NCBI GenBank assembly: GCA_905201895.1
Contig: CAJKPX010000018.1
Location: forward strand, 1-40,207
Source: an uncultured Eubacteriales bacterium
Lineage (GTDB): Bacteria; Bacillota; Clostridia; Oscillospirales; CAG-272
Reading direction: 5' to 3'
DNA length: 40,207 bases
Positions 31,412-40,080 of this stretch are shown piece after piece; position 1 is the stretch's first letter; each line of letters opens with the position of its first letter. A program made the position numbers and the translations under genes. Below the pieces are notes generated by a model, which had not been told where the DNA came from, made no database searches, and saw only the letters and a program-made list of their open reading frames with translations.

Positions 31412-32920
31412 TCACGAGAACTCGCGGATGTAGTAATCAGAGAACTTATTGACCTCGGCGTTGAGATAATCGTAGCCCAGCTGCTCGGCCAAGGTCTGCT
31501 TGCCCGAGAACATGTTCACGCCAAATCCCAAGCGGTCGCCCTCGATCTCAAAGCCCATTGCAGCAAGCGTTGTGGGGAACATATCGTAGCTTGTCCAAAC
31601 GCGTCCTGCGGTGGTTCCCTCAACAGGCGCAACGGCGGTGTTGAAGAATGCATTGTAGATCGTGCGGTCATAATAGGCGGTGCCATGAATGAGTGTGGTG
31701 TCCATGCGGGGATGGTCACCCGTGATGATGATTACCGAATCCTCATAGAAATCCTGCTCCTGGCACCATGCAACGAACTCTGCCACCTGACGGTCGGCGC
31801 AGCTGACCACGTTTTCGAGTCTGCCGCCGTAGGAATAGCCGCACTCGGAGCAACGATAGCCGTCCACGTGGTGCGTGTCAACCGTGAGCATGGTGAAGTT
31901 GAAGGGTTCCTCGCCTGCGGCAAGCTCGGTCAGCTCGTCCTTGGCAATGTCATAGAGAATGCTGTCCTCATAGCCCCACCAAACGTAATAATCATTGGGG
32001 ATGTAGCCCTCCTCGCGAGCGGTGTAGAGGTCAAAAATCTCATAATTTCCGTGCTGCACAAAATAGTTTCTGCGTCCGCCAAAGGTTGCATTCGAGCCGC
32101 AAAGAAACTCCTGACGGTAGCCCTTTTCCTGGAGAATATCACCCAGCGTGGTCAGACCCGACGCAAAATACTCGCGCTGGGACATCTTGTTGTGTCCGTT
32201 TTCTCCGAGCGGGAAGGAGAACGGAATGCCCGAAGTGGTGGAAAGCAGAGCCGCCATGGTCCAGGTGGTTCCGTTGGTGGTGTGGAATCCGCCGAGTGAG
32301 CCGTCTGCCTTATCGGTGAAGCTGATGCCGTCCTTCGCCATCTGCGTCAGCTTTGGCATGTAGTTGAAAATCGGCTGCACGCCGCCTGCCGCCTGCGAGG
32401 CATAGGTGGTTTCCATGCTCTCCAGATAGATGTAGATCAGGTTTTTCGTCTCACCGTTTGCCGTGATGGCAACGTCGTCCGGATTGACGTAGTAATCCTC
32501 ATAGATCGTTGTTTTCTCGCTCAACGCCTTGAGATAGGCGGGGATGCGGAAGGAAAACAGTGCGAATGCCATCGAGCCGAGCAGGATCAACACACAAAAG
32601 ATCGCGCAGATGCGGCGGCAGAGCTGATAGGTCCAGCCCTTTTGTGCCAGAAAGATCGCAATCGCAACGTAAACCACCACCGCGCCGCAAACCCACGGCA
32701 GGCAAGAGGTAAAGATCAGGTCGATCGTGCTCTCGCCCGTGCCCTTGAGGGGCGAGGAGAGCGTGTAGAGCAGCTCCTTGAATTCAATGTCGTAGGTTTT
32801 GCCGTACCACAGCGACAGCACCAGAAGCGCAACGCCCAGCAAAAACAGAATTCCAAAGACCACGCTCCAAAGGGCAACCAGCCCGGGGCGGAAGGATGCC
32901 TTCTTTTGTCCCTTTTTCAA
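31412..32920 (-). CDS. LTA synthase family protein (sulfatase-fold phosphoglycerol transferase)
   Basis: A 502-residue protein. Three or four TM segments lie within the first about 140 residues, followed by an extracytoplasmic alkaline-phosphatase-fold domain. IYIYLESMETTYAS carries the first metal ligand, TNGTTWTMAALLSTTSGIPF the candidate nucleophile Thr, and VDTHHVDGY and IITGDHPRMD further ligands. Family members transfer glycerol phosphate from phosphatidylglycerol to lipoteichoic acid or glycans. A Cys cluster (CSECG then C) sits in the catalytic domain and could be a metal or disulfide site. The start is TTG 32920 with GGAG 11 nt upstream; an ATG alternative is not available nearby. 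Confidence 0.88.
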   Translation of the reverse strand: MKKGQKKASFRPGLVALWSVVFGILFLLGVALLVLSLWYGKTYDIEFKELLYTLSSPLKGTGESTIDLIFTSCLPWVCGAVVVYVAIAIFLAQKGWTYQLCRRICAIFCVLILLGSMAFALFSFRIPAYLKALSEKTTIYEDYYVNPDDVAITANGETKNLIYIYLESMETTYASQAAGGVQPIFNYMPKLTQMAKDGISFTDKADGSLGGFHTTNGTTWTMAALLSTTSGIPFSFPLGENGHNKMSQREYFASGLTTLGDILQEKGYRQEFLCGSNATFGGRRNYFVQHGNYEIFDLYTAREEGYIPNDYYVWWGYEDSILYDIAKDELTELAAGEEPFNFTMLTVDTHHVDGYRCSECGYSYGGRLENVVSCADRQVAEFVAWCQEQDFYEDSVIIITGDHPRMDTTLIHGTAYYDRTIYNAFFNTAVAPVEGTTAGRVWTSYDMFPTTLAAMGFEIEGDRLGFGVNMFSGKQTLAEQLGYDYLNAEVNKFSDYYIREFS

Positions 32921-32985
32921 AATTCAGTACACTCCGTTTCTTTCTTTTTCGTTTCAAGCAGTTTCGCTTGCACGCCTTGCCTAAC

Positions 32986-33014
32986 AGTATACTATGAAAG
33001 CGCGACATGCGCAA
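32986..33014 (-). promoter_or_regulatory. Promoter of the LTA-synthase operon
   Basis: TTGCGC (33009-33014) and TATACT (32986-32991) on the minus strand, 17-bp spacer. The match is good but not perfect. Confidence 0.7.
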
Positions 33015-33076
33015 GCATTTTCACAGAAAATTCTCAAATTCGCCGCAAAAGACACACAAAGAGCGGCGATTGCGCA

Positions 33077-34012
33077 TCAATAAAAGGTTGCAACCTCCTG
33101 CGCGGGCTTGACGGCAAATTCGGTGGCGCTGACGTAGAGGACGGGTCCCACACCGCGGTAGAGCTTGTGCTTCTCCACCTTGAGCCGCCCCGTGAGCGTG
33201 ACCCAATCACGCGTGTTAAGCGTGGTTTTCTCTGCGAAGATGCAAACGAGCGGATGATAGGCAATGTCATCGGCGCAGCAGGTCATCACGTGTCTGCCCG
33301 CCAGAATATTCGAGCCGTCGCGCGCAACAATCCCCTTGAAGCGAACCGTCTTGCCGTCATATTTGCTCATGTCCTCGGAAAGATCGCGATAGAAGATCGC
33401 ATAGTCCTCGTCCTTGATATCGACAACAGGTGCCTCCAGATCGTAAGGAAGCGGGTCCTCGATCTCATCGTATTCCACGTGACCGTCGGGGTAATCGTAG
33501 GTGATCGCGGCACTGCGCGACACACCGCGCACCACGCGGTGGATTTCCTCCTTGTCGATGCCATCGGGCGTGCGGTTGAGCACGATCATCTCACATCCCT
33601 GCAGCTTGTCAACCATGAGCTGACGCATATTGGCGTTGTAGGAAAGGAACGTGCCTGCATCGGCAAACATCATTTCCTGATAAATCGCCCAATTGTCGGG
33701 GAGATTTTCGTAGAGGGTGCGCAAAAGCCACATGCCGTTGTATTCGATGATCACGCGGTCGATCTTGTGCTGCTTGCCGAGTGCGGTGAGGCGCTCCCTG
33801 GTAAGGTCGCGCTCTGCCTCAATCATCTCCAGATAAACGTTCTGACCCCAAAAGCGCGAGAGATCGAGCTCATCAACGCCCTCCTCGCATTGGATGATGA
33901 GTGTTTTTTCGCCCGAATTGAATTTCTGATCCTCCATCGACTCCTGAATGATGTGGGTCTTGCCGCCCTCCAGAAAGCCGGTGAACAGATATACGGGAAT
34001 TTTTACTGCCAT
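33077..34012 (-). CDS. CobW-type GTPase fused to a DUF1980/YcgQ-like domain
   Basis: A 311-residue protein. The N-terminus has a G3E (CobW) P-loop, FTGFLEGGKT, and family strands such as RVIIEYNGMW, but lacks the CxCC metal motif found in the neighbouring paralogue. The C-terminal about 100 residues (from YDGKTVRFKGIV through HVMTCCADD to LKVEKHKLYRGVGPVLY) resemble the C-terminal domain of DUF1980/TIGR03943 (YcgQ) proteins, with the CCAD motif. Normally that domain is carried by a membrane protein working with a YcgR-type permease. It lies 43 nt after the His-rich CobW gene. A role in metal delivery or sensing is inferred. Confidence 0.8.
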   Translation of the reverse strand: MAVKIPVYLFTGFLEGGKTHIIQESMEDQKFNSGEKTLIIQCEEGVDELDLSRFWGQNVYLEMIEAERDLTRERLTALGKQHKIDRVIIEYNGMWLLRTLYENLPDNWAIYQEMMFADAGTFLSYNANMRQLMVDKLQGCEMIVLNRTPDGIDKEEIHRVVRGVSRSAAITYDYPDGHVEYDEIEDPLPYDLEAPVVDIKDEDYAIFYRDLSEDMSKYDGKTVRFKGIVARDGSNILAGRHVMTCCADDIAYHPLVCIFAEKTTLNTRDWVTLTGRLKVEKHKLYRGVGPVLYVSATEFAVKPAQEVATFY

Positions 34013-34055
34013 ATCTCAATCCTCTTTTTTGATCCGAATGGTTGTTACAGTCTAC

Positions 34056-35255
34056 TCAAACGCCGAACAGACGTGCCAGCTCTGCCTTGTTCAGGTGCGA
34101 GCCGATCACGCAAAGTCTGCCGATCACAGCCGCCGAGCCCACGCGAACGTCACCCTCTCCGGGAACGTAGTCAAAGTGCAGCCACTTGCCGCACTCGCAG
34201 GCAACGATACCCTTCGCGCGCAAAACAGTTCCGTAGGTCTTTTCCTCCACGAGAGCCTCGAGAATGTGCTCCAGCTCCTCGCGTCCGAAGCGCTTGGTGG
34301 TTTCTACCCCCCAGCTCACGAACACGTCGTCCGCATGATGGTGGTGATGATGTCCGTGATGATGGCACGCGCAGTCGGGATCGTCGCATTCATCATCGTG
34401 ATGGTGATGATGGTGGTGATGCTCGTGATCGTGATCGTCCTCATCGTGTCCGTGGTGGTGGCATGCGCAGTCGGGATCGTCGCATTCGTCATCGTGGTGG
34501 TGATGATGGTGATGCTCATGCTCATGCTCATGCTCGTCCCCGTCATGCTCGTGGTGATGATGGCACGCGCAATCGGGATCGTCGCATTCATCATCGTGGT
34601 GGTGATGATGGTGGTGATGCTCGGTCGCCTTTGCCAGGCGAGCCAGCTCCTCCTCGATGGTATCACGGCGCTCCATTGCGGCAAGCAGCTGTGCACCGTC
34701 GAGCTCGTCCCAGGGGGTGGTCACGATGCTTGCCGTGGCGTTATGCTCACGCAGAAGCGCAACCGTTTCCGCAATCTTCTCGGGGCTTGCACTCTGCGTG
34801 TGTGAGAGCACGATGCAGCCGGCGTTCTCGATCTGATCGTTGAAAAACTCGCCAAAGTTTTTCATATACATCTTGCATTTCTTCACGTCTGCCACGGTGG
34901 TAAAGCCGTTGAGCAGAACGTCCTCGGCATCAAGCCCCTGCACGGCGCGGATGATATCCGAAAGCTTGCCAACACCCGAGGGTTCGATCAGAATGCGGTC
35001 GGGGTGGTATTCATCGAGCACCTTTTTGAGTGCCTTTGCGAAATCGCCCACGAGCGAGCAGCAGATGCAGCCGCTGTTCATTTCGGTCACCTCAATGCCC
35101 GCATCCTGCATAAAACCGCCGTCGATACCGATCTCACCGAATTCGTTTTCGATCAGCACGAGCCTCTCGCCTGCATACGCCTCGCGGAGCAGCTTTTTGA
35201 TCAGGGTCGTTTTTCCTGCACCCAAAAAACCCGAAAAAATATCAATTCTGGTCAT
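34056..35255 (-). CDS. CobW/ZNG1-type GTPase with His/Cys-rich repeat insertion
   Basis: A 399-residue G3E GTPase. Walker A is GFLGAGKT (9-16), switch region ENEFGEIGIDG, and the metal-binding motif is C63-I-C-C66 (GCICCSL). Residues about 213-307 are a low-complexity insert of nearly only His, Asp, Glu and Cys, built of three copies of DDECDDPDCAC flanked by His tracts. The C-terminal CobW domain follows (KGIVACECGKWLHFDYVPG). Such proteins deliver zinc or another divalent metal to client enzymes; the His insert would buffer metal. GAGGAG lies 7 nt upstream. Confidence 0.93.
   Translation of the reverse strand: MTRIDIFSGFLGAGKTTLIKKLLREAYAGERLVLIENEFGEIGIDGGFMQDAGIEVTEMNSGCICCSLVGDFAKALKKVLDEYHPDRILIEPSGVGKLSDIIRAVQGLDAEDVLLNGFTTVADVKKCKMYMKNFGEFFNDQIENAGCIVLSHTQSASPEKIAETVALLREHNATASIVTTPWDELDGAQLLAAMERRDTIEEELARLAKATEHHHHHHHHDDECDDPDCACHHHHEHDGDEHEHEHEHHHHHHHDDECDDPDCACHHHGHDEDDHDHEHHHHHHHHDDECDDPDCACHHHGHHHHHHADDVFVSWGVETTKRFGREELEHILEALVEEKTYGTVLRAKGIVACECGKWLHFDYVPGEGDVRVGSAAVIGRLCVIGSHLNKAELARLFGV
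34335..34619 (-). repeat. In-frame tandem repeat encoding His/Cys-rich segment
   Basis: The core encoding DDECDDPDCAC occurs three times; marker positions 34364, 34460 and 34562 give units of 96 and 102 nt. Both are multiples of three, so copy-number changes keep the frame. Third-position differences show the copies are not recent identical duplications. Confidence 0.85.
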
Positions 35256-35335
35256 GATGGATCTCCTCTTTTCATTTTGCGATTTCGCGCTGCTTGATTA
35301 TGCAAAATCGCCGTATTCAAAAAACATCACCTTTT

Positions 35336-35364
35336 ATTATATCGCGTTTTGATCGGATTGTCAA
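35336..35364 (-). promoter_or_regulatory. Promoter of the two CobW-type genes
   Basis: Perfect consensus on the minus strand: TTGACA (35359-35364), 17-bp spacer, TATAAT (35336-35341). No clear Zur-like palindrome is visible between it and the start codon. Confidence 0.9.
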
Positions 35365-35447
35365 CCGCTCGCGTGCTTTTTTTCAAAAAAACGACCCTTT
35401 TCATGATGCGAAAGAGAAAAACAGAAAAATTTTCTGTGATTTAGCGA

Positions 35448-35476
35448 TTGACTTTTCCTACCTTCCGTGATAGAAT
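35448..35476 (+). promoter_or_regulatory. Promoter of the MFS-GH39 operon
   Basis: TTGACT (35448-35453), 17-bp spacer, TAGAAT (35471-35476). Transcription would start near 35483. Confidence 0.8.
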
Positions 35477-35512
35477 GACATGGACATTAAAAAGAAAGGA
35501 TTTTTTATTTTC

Positions 35513-36808
35513 ATGGAAGACAAAAACAGTAAAATCTACCGCCGAAGCCGACTTCTCGTCATCATTGAGGCAGCGGTGGAATATTTTATCGCGCTCTGCG
35601 CCACCTCCACCTGTCTGACCGCAGTGCTCAACGAAATGCAGGTATCCACCTCCCTGCAGGGCGTGATCACAGCGATCACCTCACTCGCCTGCAGCGTGCA
35701 GCTGCTCGCCGTGTTCAGCGTGAAAAAGACCTATCCCTGCAAGCGTTGGGTGAGCATCCTCAATCTGTTCAATCAGCTGCTCTTTGCCGTGATGTATTTC
35801 ATCCCGATGTTCTCGGTTACCAAGGAGACCAAGGTTGTATTTCTGATCGTTACGCTGCTTGCCGCCTATGGCTTCCAGCATTACCTCACCCCCTCGCGCG
35901 TGAGCTGGCAAATGGCACTTGTGGACGATAACAAGCGCGGTATCTTCACAGCAAACAAAGAAATCGTTTCACTCCTCGGCGGCATGGCAGTATCGCAGGT
36001 GTCCGGCATTCTGCTCGATCATTTCACCGAAAAGGGCGATATGCAAACCTGTTTTATCATTTTCGCCGCCACCATCGTGATCCTCTCTCTGATACACCTC
36101 TACATCATGCTCGCAACCCACGAACCCAAGCCCGAAACACCTGTTGCGCCCAAGGGCTTTCGCGAGATCCTCAACGTGGTGTTTGGAAACAAAAATCTGC
36201 GTCGTGTGGTGATCTTTGACGTCCTTTTCTCGATCAGCGGCGTTTCGCTCCATTTCAGCAGCGTGTATCTGGTGAACTCGCTCGGTCTTTCCTTTACCTA
36301 CATCGCCGCAATCGGCATTCTGCATAGCCTCTTCCGTGCGCTCGTTTCGCGCTTTCTCGGAAACCTTGCAGACAAAAAATCCTGGGCATATATGCTTCGC
36401 ATTTGCATGCTCGTGCTTTCGGTCGGCTATGCAGTGTTCCTGTTCTGCACCCCCGAAAATGCGAAATGGATGTACCCCATCTTCTCGCTCTGCTATGCCT
36501 TTTCACTCGGCGGCAGCAACGCGGGCAGAAACAATCTTTGTCTTGACTACGTTGCGGTCGAGGACCGCCGTTACGTCCTCGGCATTCAGCATGCGATCAG
36601 CGGCGTGCTCGGCTTTCTCGCAACGCTCGTTGCATCGGTTCTGGTTGACTACGTCGAGCAAAACTACAATACCCTCCTCGGCATTTCGGTCTATCCCCAG
36701 CAGATCCTCTTTGCGATCAGCTGCGTGATGGTGCTTGCTCTTGCCCTTGGATTTTTGCCCTTCCTCTCCAAGCCTCGGAGAGTTTCTGCATCCGAGGATA
36801 CACAGTAA
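35513..36808 (+). CDS. Major facilitator superfamily transporter
   Basis: A 431-residue protein with about twelve TM helices and a central cytoplasmic loop (ATHEPKPETPVAPKGFREI). It resembles MFS carriers found next to glycoside hydrolases in Clostridia and probably imports a sugar or oligosaccharide for the GH39 enzyme; substrate unknown. I use the ATG at 35513, since the ATG at 35480 would fall at or before the transcription start. AAAGGA lies 12 nt upstream. The GH39 gene follows after 36 nt. Confidence 0.88.
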   Translation: MEDKNSKIYRRSRLLVIIEAAVEYFIALCATSTCLTAVLNEMQVSTSLQGVITAITSLACSVQLLAVFSVKKTYPCKRWVSILNLFNQLLFAVMYFIPMFSVTKETKVVFLIVTLLAAYGFQHYLTPSRVSWQMALVDDNKRGIFTANKEIVSLLGGMAVSQVSGILLDHFTEKGDMQTCFIIFAATIVILSLIHLYIMLATHEPKPETPVAPKGFREILNVVFGNKNLRRVVIFDVLFSISGVSLHFSSVYLVNSLGLSFTYIAAIGILHSLFRALVSRFLGNLADKKSWAYMLRICMLVLSVGYAVFLFCTPENAKWMYPIFSLCYAFSLGGSNAGRNNLCLDYVAVEDRRYVLGIQHAISGVLGFLATLVASVLVDYVEQNYNTLLGISVYPQQILFAISCVMVLALALGFLPFLSKPRRVSASEDTQ

Positions 36809-36844
36809 AGAATTGATAAAGGACACGCAATAAGGAGAATGCAA

Positions 36845-38155
36845 ATGGCAACCATTCAGATTGATCTTCAAAAAACGGTTAAAAAAATAAAGCCGATGCA
36901 CGGCGGCGGTCAGCCACCGATCGGCGGCAAGAATATGACCGAATTTTTCCACTACGTCACCGAGGCGGGCATCCCCTATTCGCGTCTGCACGACGTGGGC
37001 GGTGCATTCGGCGGCAGCCGTTTTGTCGACATTCCCAATCTCTTCCGCAATTTCGATGCTGATGAAAACGATCCCGCAAACTATGATTTCACCTTCACCG
37101 ACCACCTGCTCAAGGCGTTGGTGGAGGCGAACGTCGAGCCCTATTTCCGTCTCGGCATCACGATCGAAAATCAGGCGTATATCAAGCCCTACCACACCTT
37201 CCCGCCAAAGGACTACGAAAAATGGGCGCGCATCTGCGAGCACGTGATCATGCACTATACCGAAGGCTGGGCGAACGGATATCACTACAACATCCGCTAT
37301 TGGGAGATCTGGAACGAGCCCGAAGTGCAAAATCAAATGATGTGGTGCGGCACCAACGAGGAATACTACCGCCTCTACGACGTGACCGCCAAGCATCTCA
37401 AGGCGCGCTTCCCCCACCTCTCGATCGGCGGCTATGCCTCCTGCGGCTTTTATGCGATCGCCCCGAAGTTTCGGGTCGACCCCGAAACCAATCTGCCCGG
37501 CACCATTCCGCCCTCCGATCACGAGCAGAGGCTGATGACCTTTTTCTACGGCTTCTTTGACTATATCAAGGCGCACAACTCGCCCATCGACTTCTTCTCC
37601 TGGCACAGCTACGCCGACGTCTCGCGCGTTGCCGTGATGGATGAATGGCTCCACGGGGAGCTTGAAAAGCTTGGATACGGCGGTCTTGAAACGCATCTGA
37701 ACGAATGGGATCCTTACGCCAAGGAATTCGGTACGGCGCATCACTCTGCCGAGGTGGCGGCAATGCTGCTCGCACTGCAATGCGGTCACACCGACCTTGC
37801 CTGCATCTATGACATGCGCACCAACACCGCGCCCTATTGCCCCCTGTTCGACATTCGCACGCACAAGCCGATCCACGCCTACTACTCCATGGTGGCATTC
37901 AATCAGCTCTACAAGCTGGGAGATCAAGCAGAGCTGACAAAGGACAACAGCCGCCTCTACGCGGTTGCCGCAACCAACGGAAAACGCCATGCCTTGATGC
38001 TCTCCAACCTCACGGGAGAAACGCAAGAGCTCAATATCGAGGGCGTTGACCTCACCGATGCACGCTGGTACGTGCTCGATCAGGAGCGTCTGCTCTCCTG
38101 GTCGCCTGCGCTTACAAAAATTGAGAACAACACCGTTGTGCTGGTGGAGTTCTGA
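36845..38155 (+). CDS. GH39-type glycoside hydrolase (beta-xylosidase-like)
   Basis: A 436-residue protein. The clan GH-A pattern is clear: RYWEIWNEPE with acid/base E158, and LETHLNEWDP with nucleophile E287. KKIKPMHGGGQPPIGG near the N-terminus and DFFSWHSYAD are also family-like. GH39 contains beta-xylosidases and alpha-iduronidases. There is no signal peptide, so it hydrolyses imported substrate. The ATG at 36845 is preferred to 36839: AAGGAG is 7 nt upstream of the former and 1 nt from the latter. Confidence 0.85.
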   Translation: MATIQIDLQKTVKKIKPMHGGGQPPIGGKNMTEFFHYVTEAGIPYSRLHDVGGAFGGSRFVDIPNLFRNFDADENDPANYDFTFTDHLLKALVEANVEPYFRLGITIENQAYIKPYHTFPPKDYEKWARICEHVIMHYTEGWANGYHYNIRYWEIWNEPEVQNQMMWCGTNEEYYRLYDVTAKHLKARFPHLSIGGYASCGFYAIAPKFRVDPETNLPGTIPPSDHEQRLMTFFYGFFDYIKAHNSPIDFFSWHSYADVSRVAVMDEWLHGELEKLGYGGLETHLNEWDPYAKEFGTAHHSAEVAAMLLALQCGHTDLACIYDMRTNTAPYCPLFDIRTHKPIHAYYSMVAFNQLYKLGDQAELTKDNSRLYAVAATNGKRHALMLSNLTGETQELNIEGVDLTDARWYVLDQERLLSWSPALTKIENNTVVLVEF

Positions 38156-38174
38156 TCGCGCCTATCAATATTCA

Positions 38175-38210
38175 AAAGAGGTGTCGACCAAAATCGGTCG
38201 ACACCTCTTT
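38175..38210. terminator. Bidirectional terminator between GH39 and DUF4091 genes
   Basis: AAAGAGGTGTCGACC (38175-38189) and GGTCGACACCTCTTT (38196-38210) pair perfectly over 15 bp around AAAATC, 20 nt after the GH39 stop codon and 30 nt before the DUF4091 stop codon. Confidence 0.88.
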
Positions 38211-38240
38211 GTGTTATTTCAATCACGTACTTGCCAAAAA

Positions 38241-39890
38241 TCACAGATTTTCAAACGCAAAGCGATAGAGCTCGGCAAAGAAGCGTTCGTCGCGGGGGTA
38301 CTGCGAGAAGGTGATCTCCATGCCCGCAATGCGCTCCATCTCCTCAATCACGCGTGCGCGACCAAGCTTTTTCTCAAGCAGCTGCAACAGGCGAACATCC
38401 TCCAATGCGTTCGCAAACACCTTCTGTCGCAGAGAGGGGGTTACGCCGTCGCGGTAAGGATACACGCTGAAGGCATCGCCCGAGGGGAACGCCGCGTTGC
38501 TGTCGGTTTCAAAATAGGGGTTGACCAAGCGCTTTGAGAGCTGCGTATAATAGAAATTGTAGCCCCACTGCAAAAAGCCCTCAATCGCGTATTTATAAAG
38601 CTGGACGCCAATCATGCGCGTGCGCGCCGACGGCATGGAGAAGAAGCGGTTGGAAACGTTGACCGCCTGGCTGCAGCAATAGTAGCACCAAAGTCCCTTC
38701 ACCTCTGCCTCCAGATAGGGCTCGATGCGGCTGGTTGCCACAACGGGGGTGGGCAACAGTCCATGTTTATAGAAGGCGAGGTCCGAAAGCGCGTCCATGT
38801 GGTGGCAGGAGCCGATGAGCGGCTTGAGCACCTCGGCAGCCGCACGGTAAGCCTCGAGATGCTCGGCATGCGGCTCGTCGGAAACGTGGAACCAGATATG
38901 ATCCTCGTCTATGCCCTGCGATTTCATATAATCAATCACCGTGGGCACGAATGCGCGCAGGAATGTCTTGTATTCCTCGCCCACAGCCTCGGTCTCCCAA
39001 CCGAAGATGCGGCGCAGCTCGCCGTTCACGGTTGCCATCACCTTCGGTGCATGCGCAACGCCCCATTGCGTGAACAGGTGACTGATCTCAAAATGCTCGA
39101 TGCCGCACGCACGCGCCATTGCGAGGAAGCGTCCGAGCAGCGTGCAATCGAAGCGGTAAGCATCCCCTATCTTCTCCACGGCAACAAGCTGAACGGTGGG
39201 ACGCTCGCCGCCAACTGCGGTGTCAAGCGGAGGTGTGAGAACCGGCGTCAGGATCATATTCATACCGTGCTCGGCTGCAAGGCGCATGTATTTTTCGATC
39301 AGCGCCCAATGCGCCTCGGACATCATGGGAACGCCGTGCACGTCGGCAATGCAATCGCAATGGAACCATTGGGTGAAGATCAGCTTCTGCGGCGGCAGAA
39401 CCACGTCACGCACCGTCACACGGTAGGTTGTTTTTGCAACCGCGTCGCCGTTCTGATTAAAAAAGGTTACCCGAACGGGATAATCACCTGCCACAGCATC
39501 CTCGGGAACGCGAACCGACACCCAAACCGTGCGCCAGTTGAGAACGGCAGCCTTAACGGTGTCATTTTCGATGGGCAGGAGCGGATCGGGAAAGAGACGC
39601 GCATCGTGATAGAGATAGTTGCTGTCACGGCGCTCGGGATAGGTGGCGAGCAAGGACGGCACAAGACCAACTGTGTATCCCGTAACCGCCACTCCCTCGG
39701 GTGCCTTGATCTCTACGCGGAATTCCTTTTGACAGTATTTCATCTCGGGCAGTCGGAACGCCACCTGAAAGGCGACCTCCTGACCGCGTGCCGCCTCACA
39801 GCCCTTCGACGCGCGTCCGCAAATACGCTCGGGAAAGACCTTTGTGAGCGAGGAGAGCGTTCTGATCTGCAATTCCTTTTGTGTAGCCAT
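38241..39890 (-). CDS. DUF4091 domain protein, putative glycoside hydrolase
   Basis: A 549-residue protein. An N-terminal beta-sandwich (about 1-150, with RTVWVSVRVPEDAVAGDYP) precedes a TIM-barrel-like region with IFTQWFHCDCIADVHGVP, HGMNMILTPVLTPPL and HIWFHVSDEPHAEHL, and a DUF4091 end with QWGYNFYYTQLSKRLVNPY. The DEP motif suggests an acidic catalytic residue. Members occur in polysaccharide-use clusters; activity is largely uncharacterised. AGAAGGG lies about 10 nt upstream of the ATG. It has its own promoter and no signal peptide. Confidence 0.85.
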   Translation of the reverse strand: MATQKELQIRTLSSLTKVFPERICGRASKGCEAARGQEVAFQVAFRLPEMKYCQKEFRVEIKAPEGVAVTGYTVGLVPSLLATYPERRDSNYLYHDARLFPDPLLPIENDTVKAAVLNWRTVWVSVRVPEDAVAGDYPVRVTFFNQNGDAVAKTTYRVTVRDVVLPPQKLIFTQWFHCDCIADVHGVPMMSEAHWALIEKYMRLAAEHGMNMILTPVLTPPLDTAVGGERPTVQLVAVEKIGDAYRFDCTLLGRFLAMARACGIEHFEISHLFTQWGVAHAPKVMATVNGELRRIFGWETEAVGEEYKTFLRAFVPTVIDYMKSQGIDEDHIWFHVSDEPHAEHLEAYRAAAEVLKPLIGSCHHMDALSDLAFYKHGLLPTPVVATSRIEPYLEAEVKGLWCYYCCSQAVNVSNRFFSMPSARTRMIGVQLYKYAIEGFLQWGYNFYYTQLSKRLVNPYFETDSNAAFPSGDAFSVYPYRDGVTPSLRQKVFANALEDVRLLQLLEKKLGRARVIEEMERIAGMEITFSQYPRDERFFAELYRFAFENL

Positions 39891-39933
39891 ATATCAATAT
39901 CCCTTCTGATTTTTTCAAAATGTATCATTATTT

Positions 39934-39962
39934 ATCATACACGAAAACGCGTCGATTGTCAA
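39934..39962 (-). promoter_or_regulatory. Promoter of the DUF4091 gene
   Basis: TTGACA (39957-39962) and TATGAT (39934-39939) on the minus strand, 17-bp spacer. Confidence 0.85.
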
Positions 39963-40080
39963 GGCGTTTGCCGCAAGATGTCCAAAATCCAAGAAAAAAT
40001 ATCCGTTCAATGGCAAACAAAAAGCATTGGAGTGCGGACCAAAGACCTCCGATTTGTCAGCTTGCCGAAGCTCGTTAGCC
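39963..40080. other. Gene-free stretch upstream of the DUF4091 promoter
   Basis: No gene is seen. It holds A-rich sequence next to the promoter and a weak CAATG/CATTG inverted pair (about 40008-40029), and then changes to GC-rich sequence toward the window end. Confidence 0.4.

Noticed and set aside
36503..38026. A 507-codon minus-strand frame opposite the GH39 gene
   Set aside because: The plus strand encodes a clear GH39 enzyme with both catalytic glutamates; the antisense frame has no recognisable domain.
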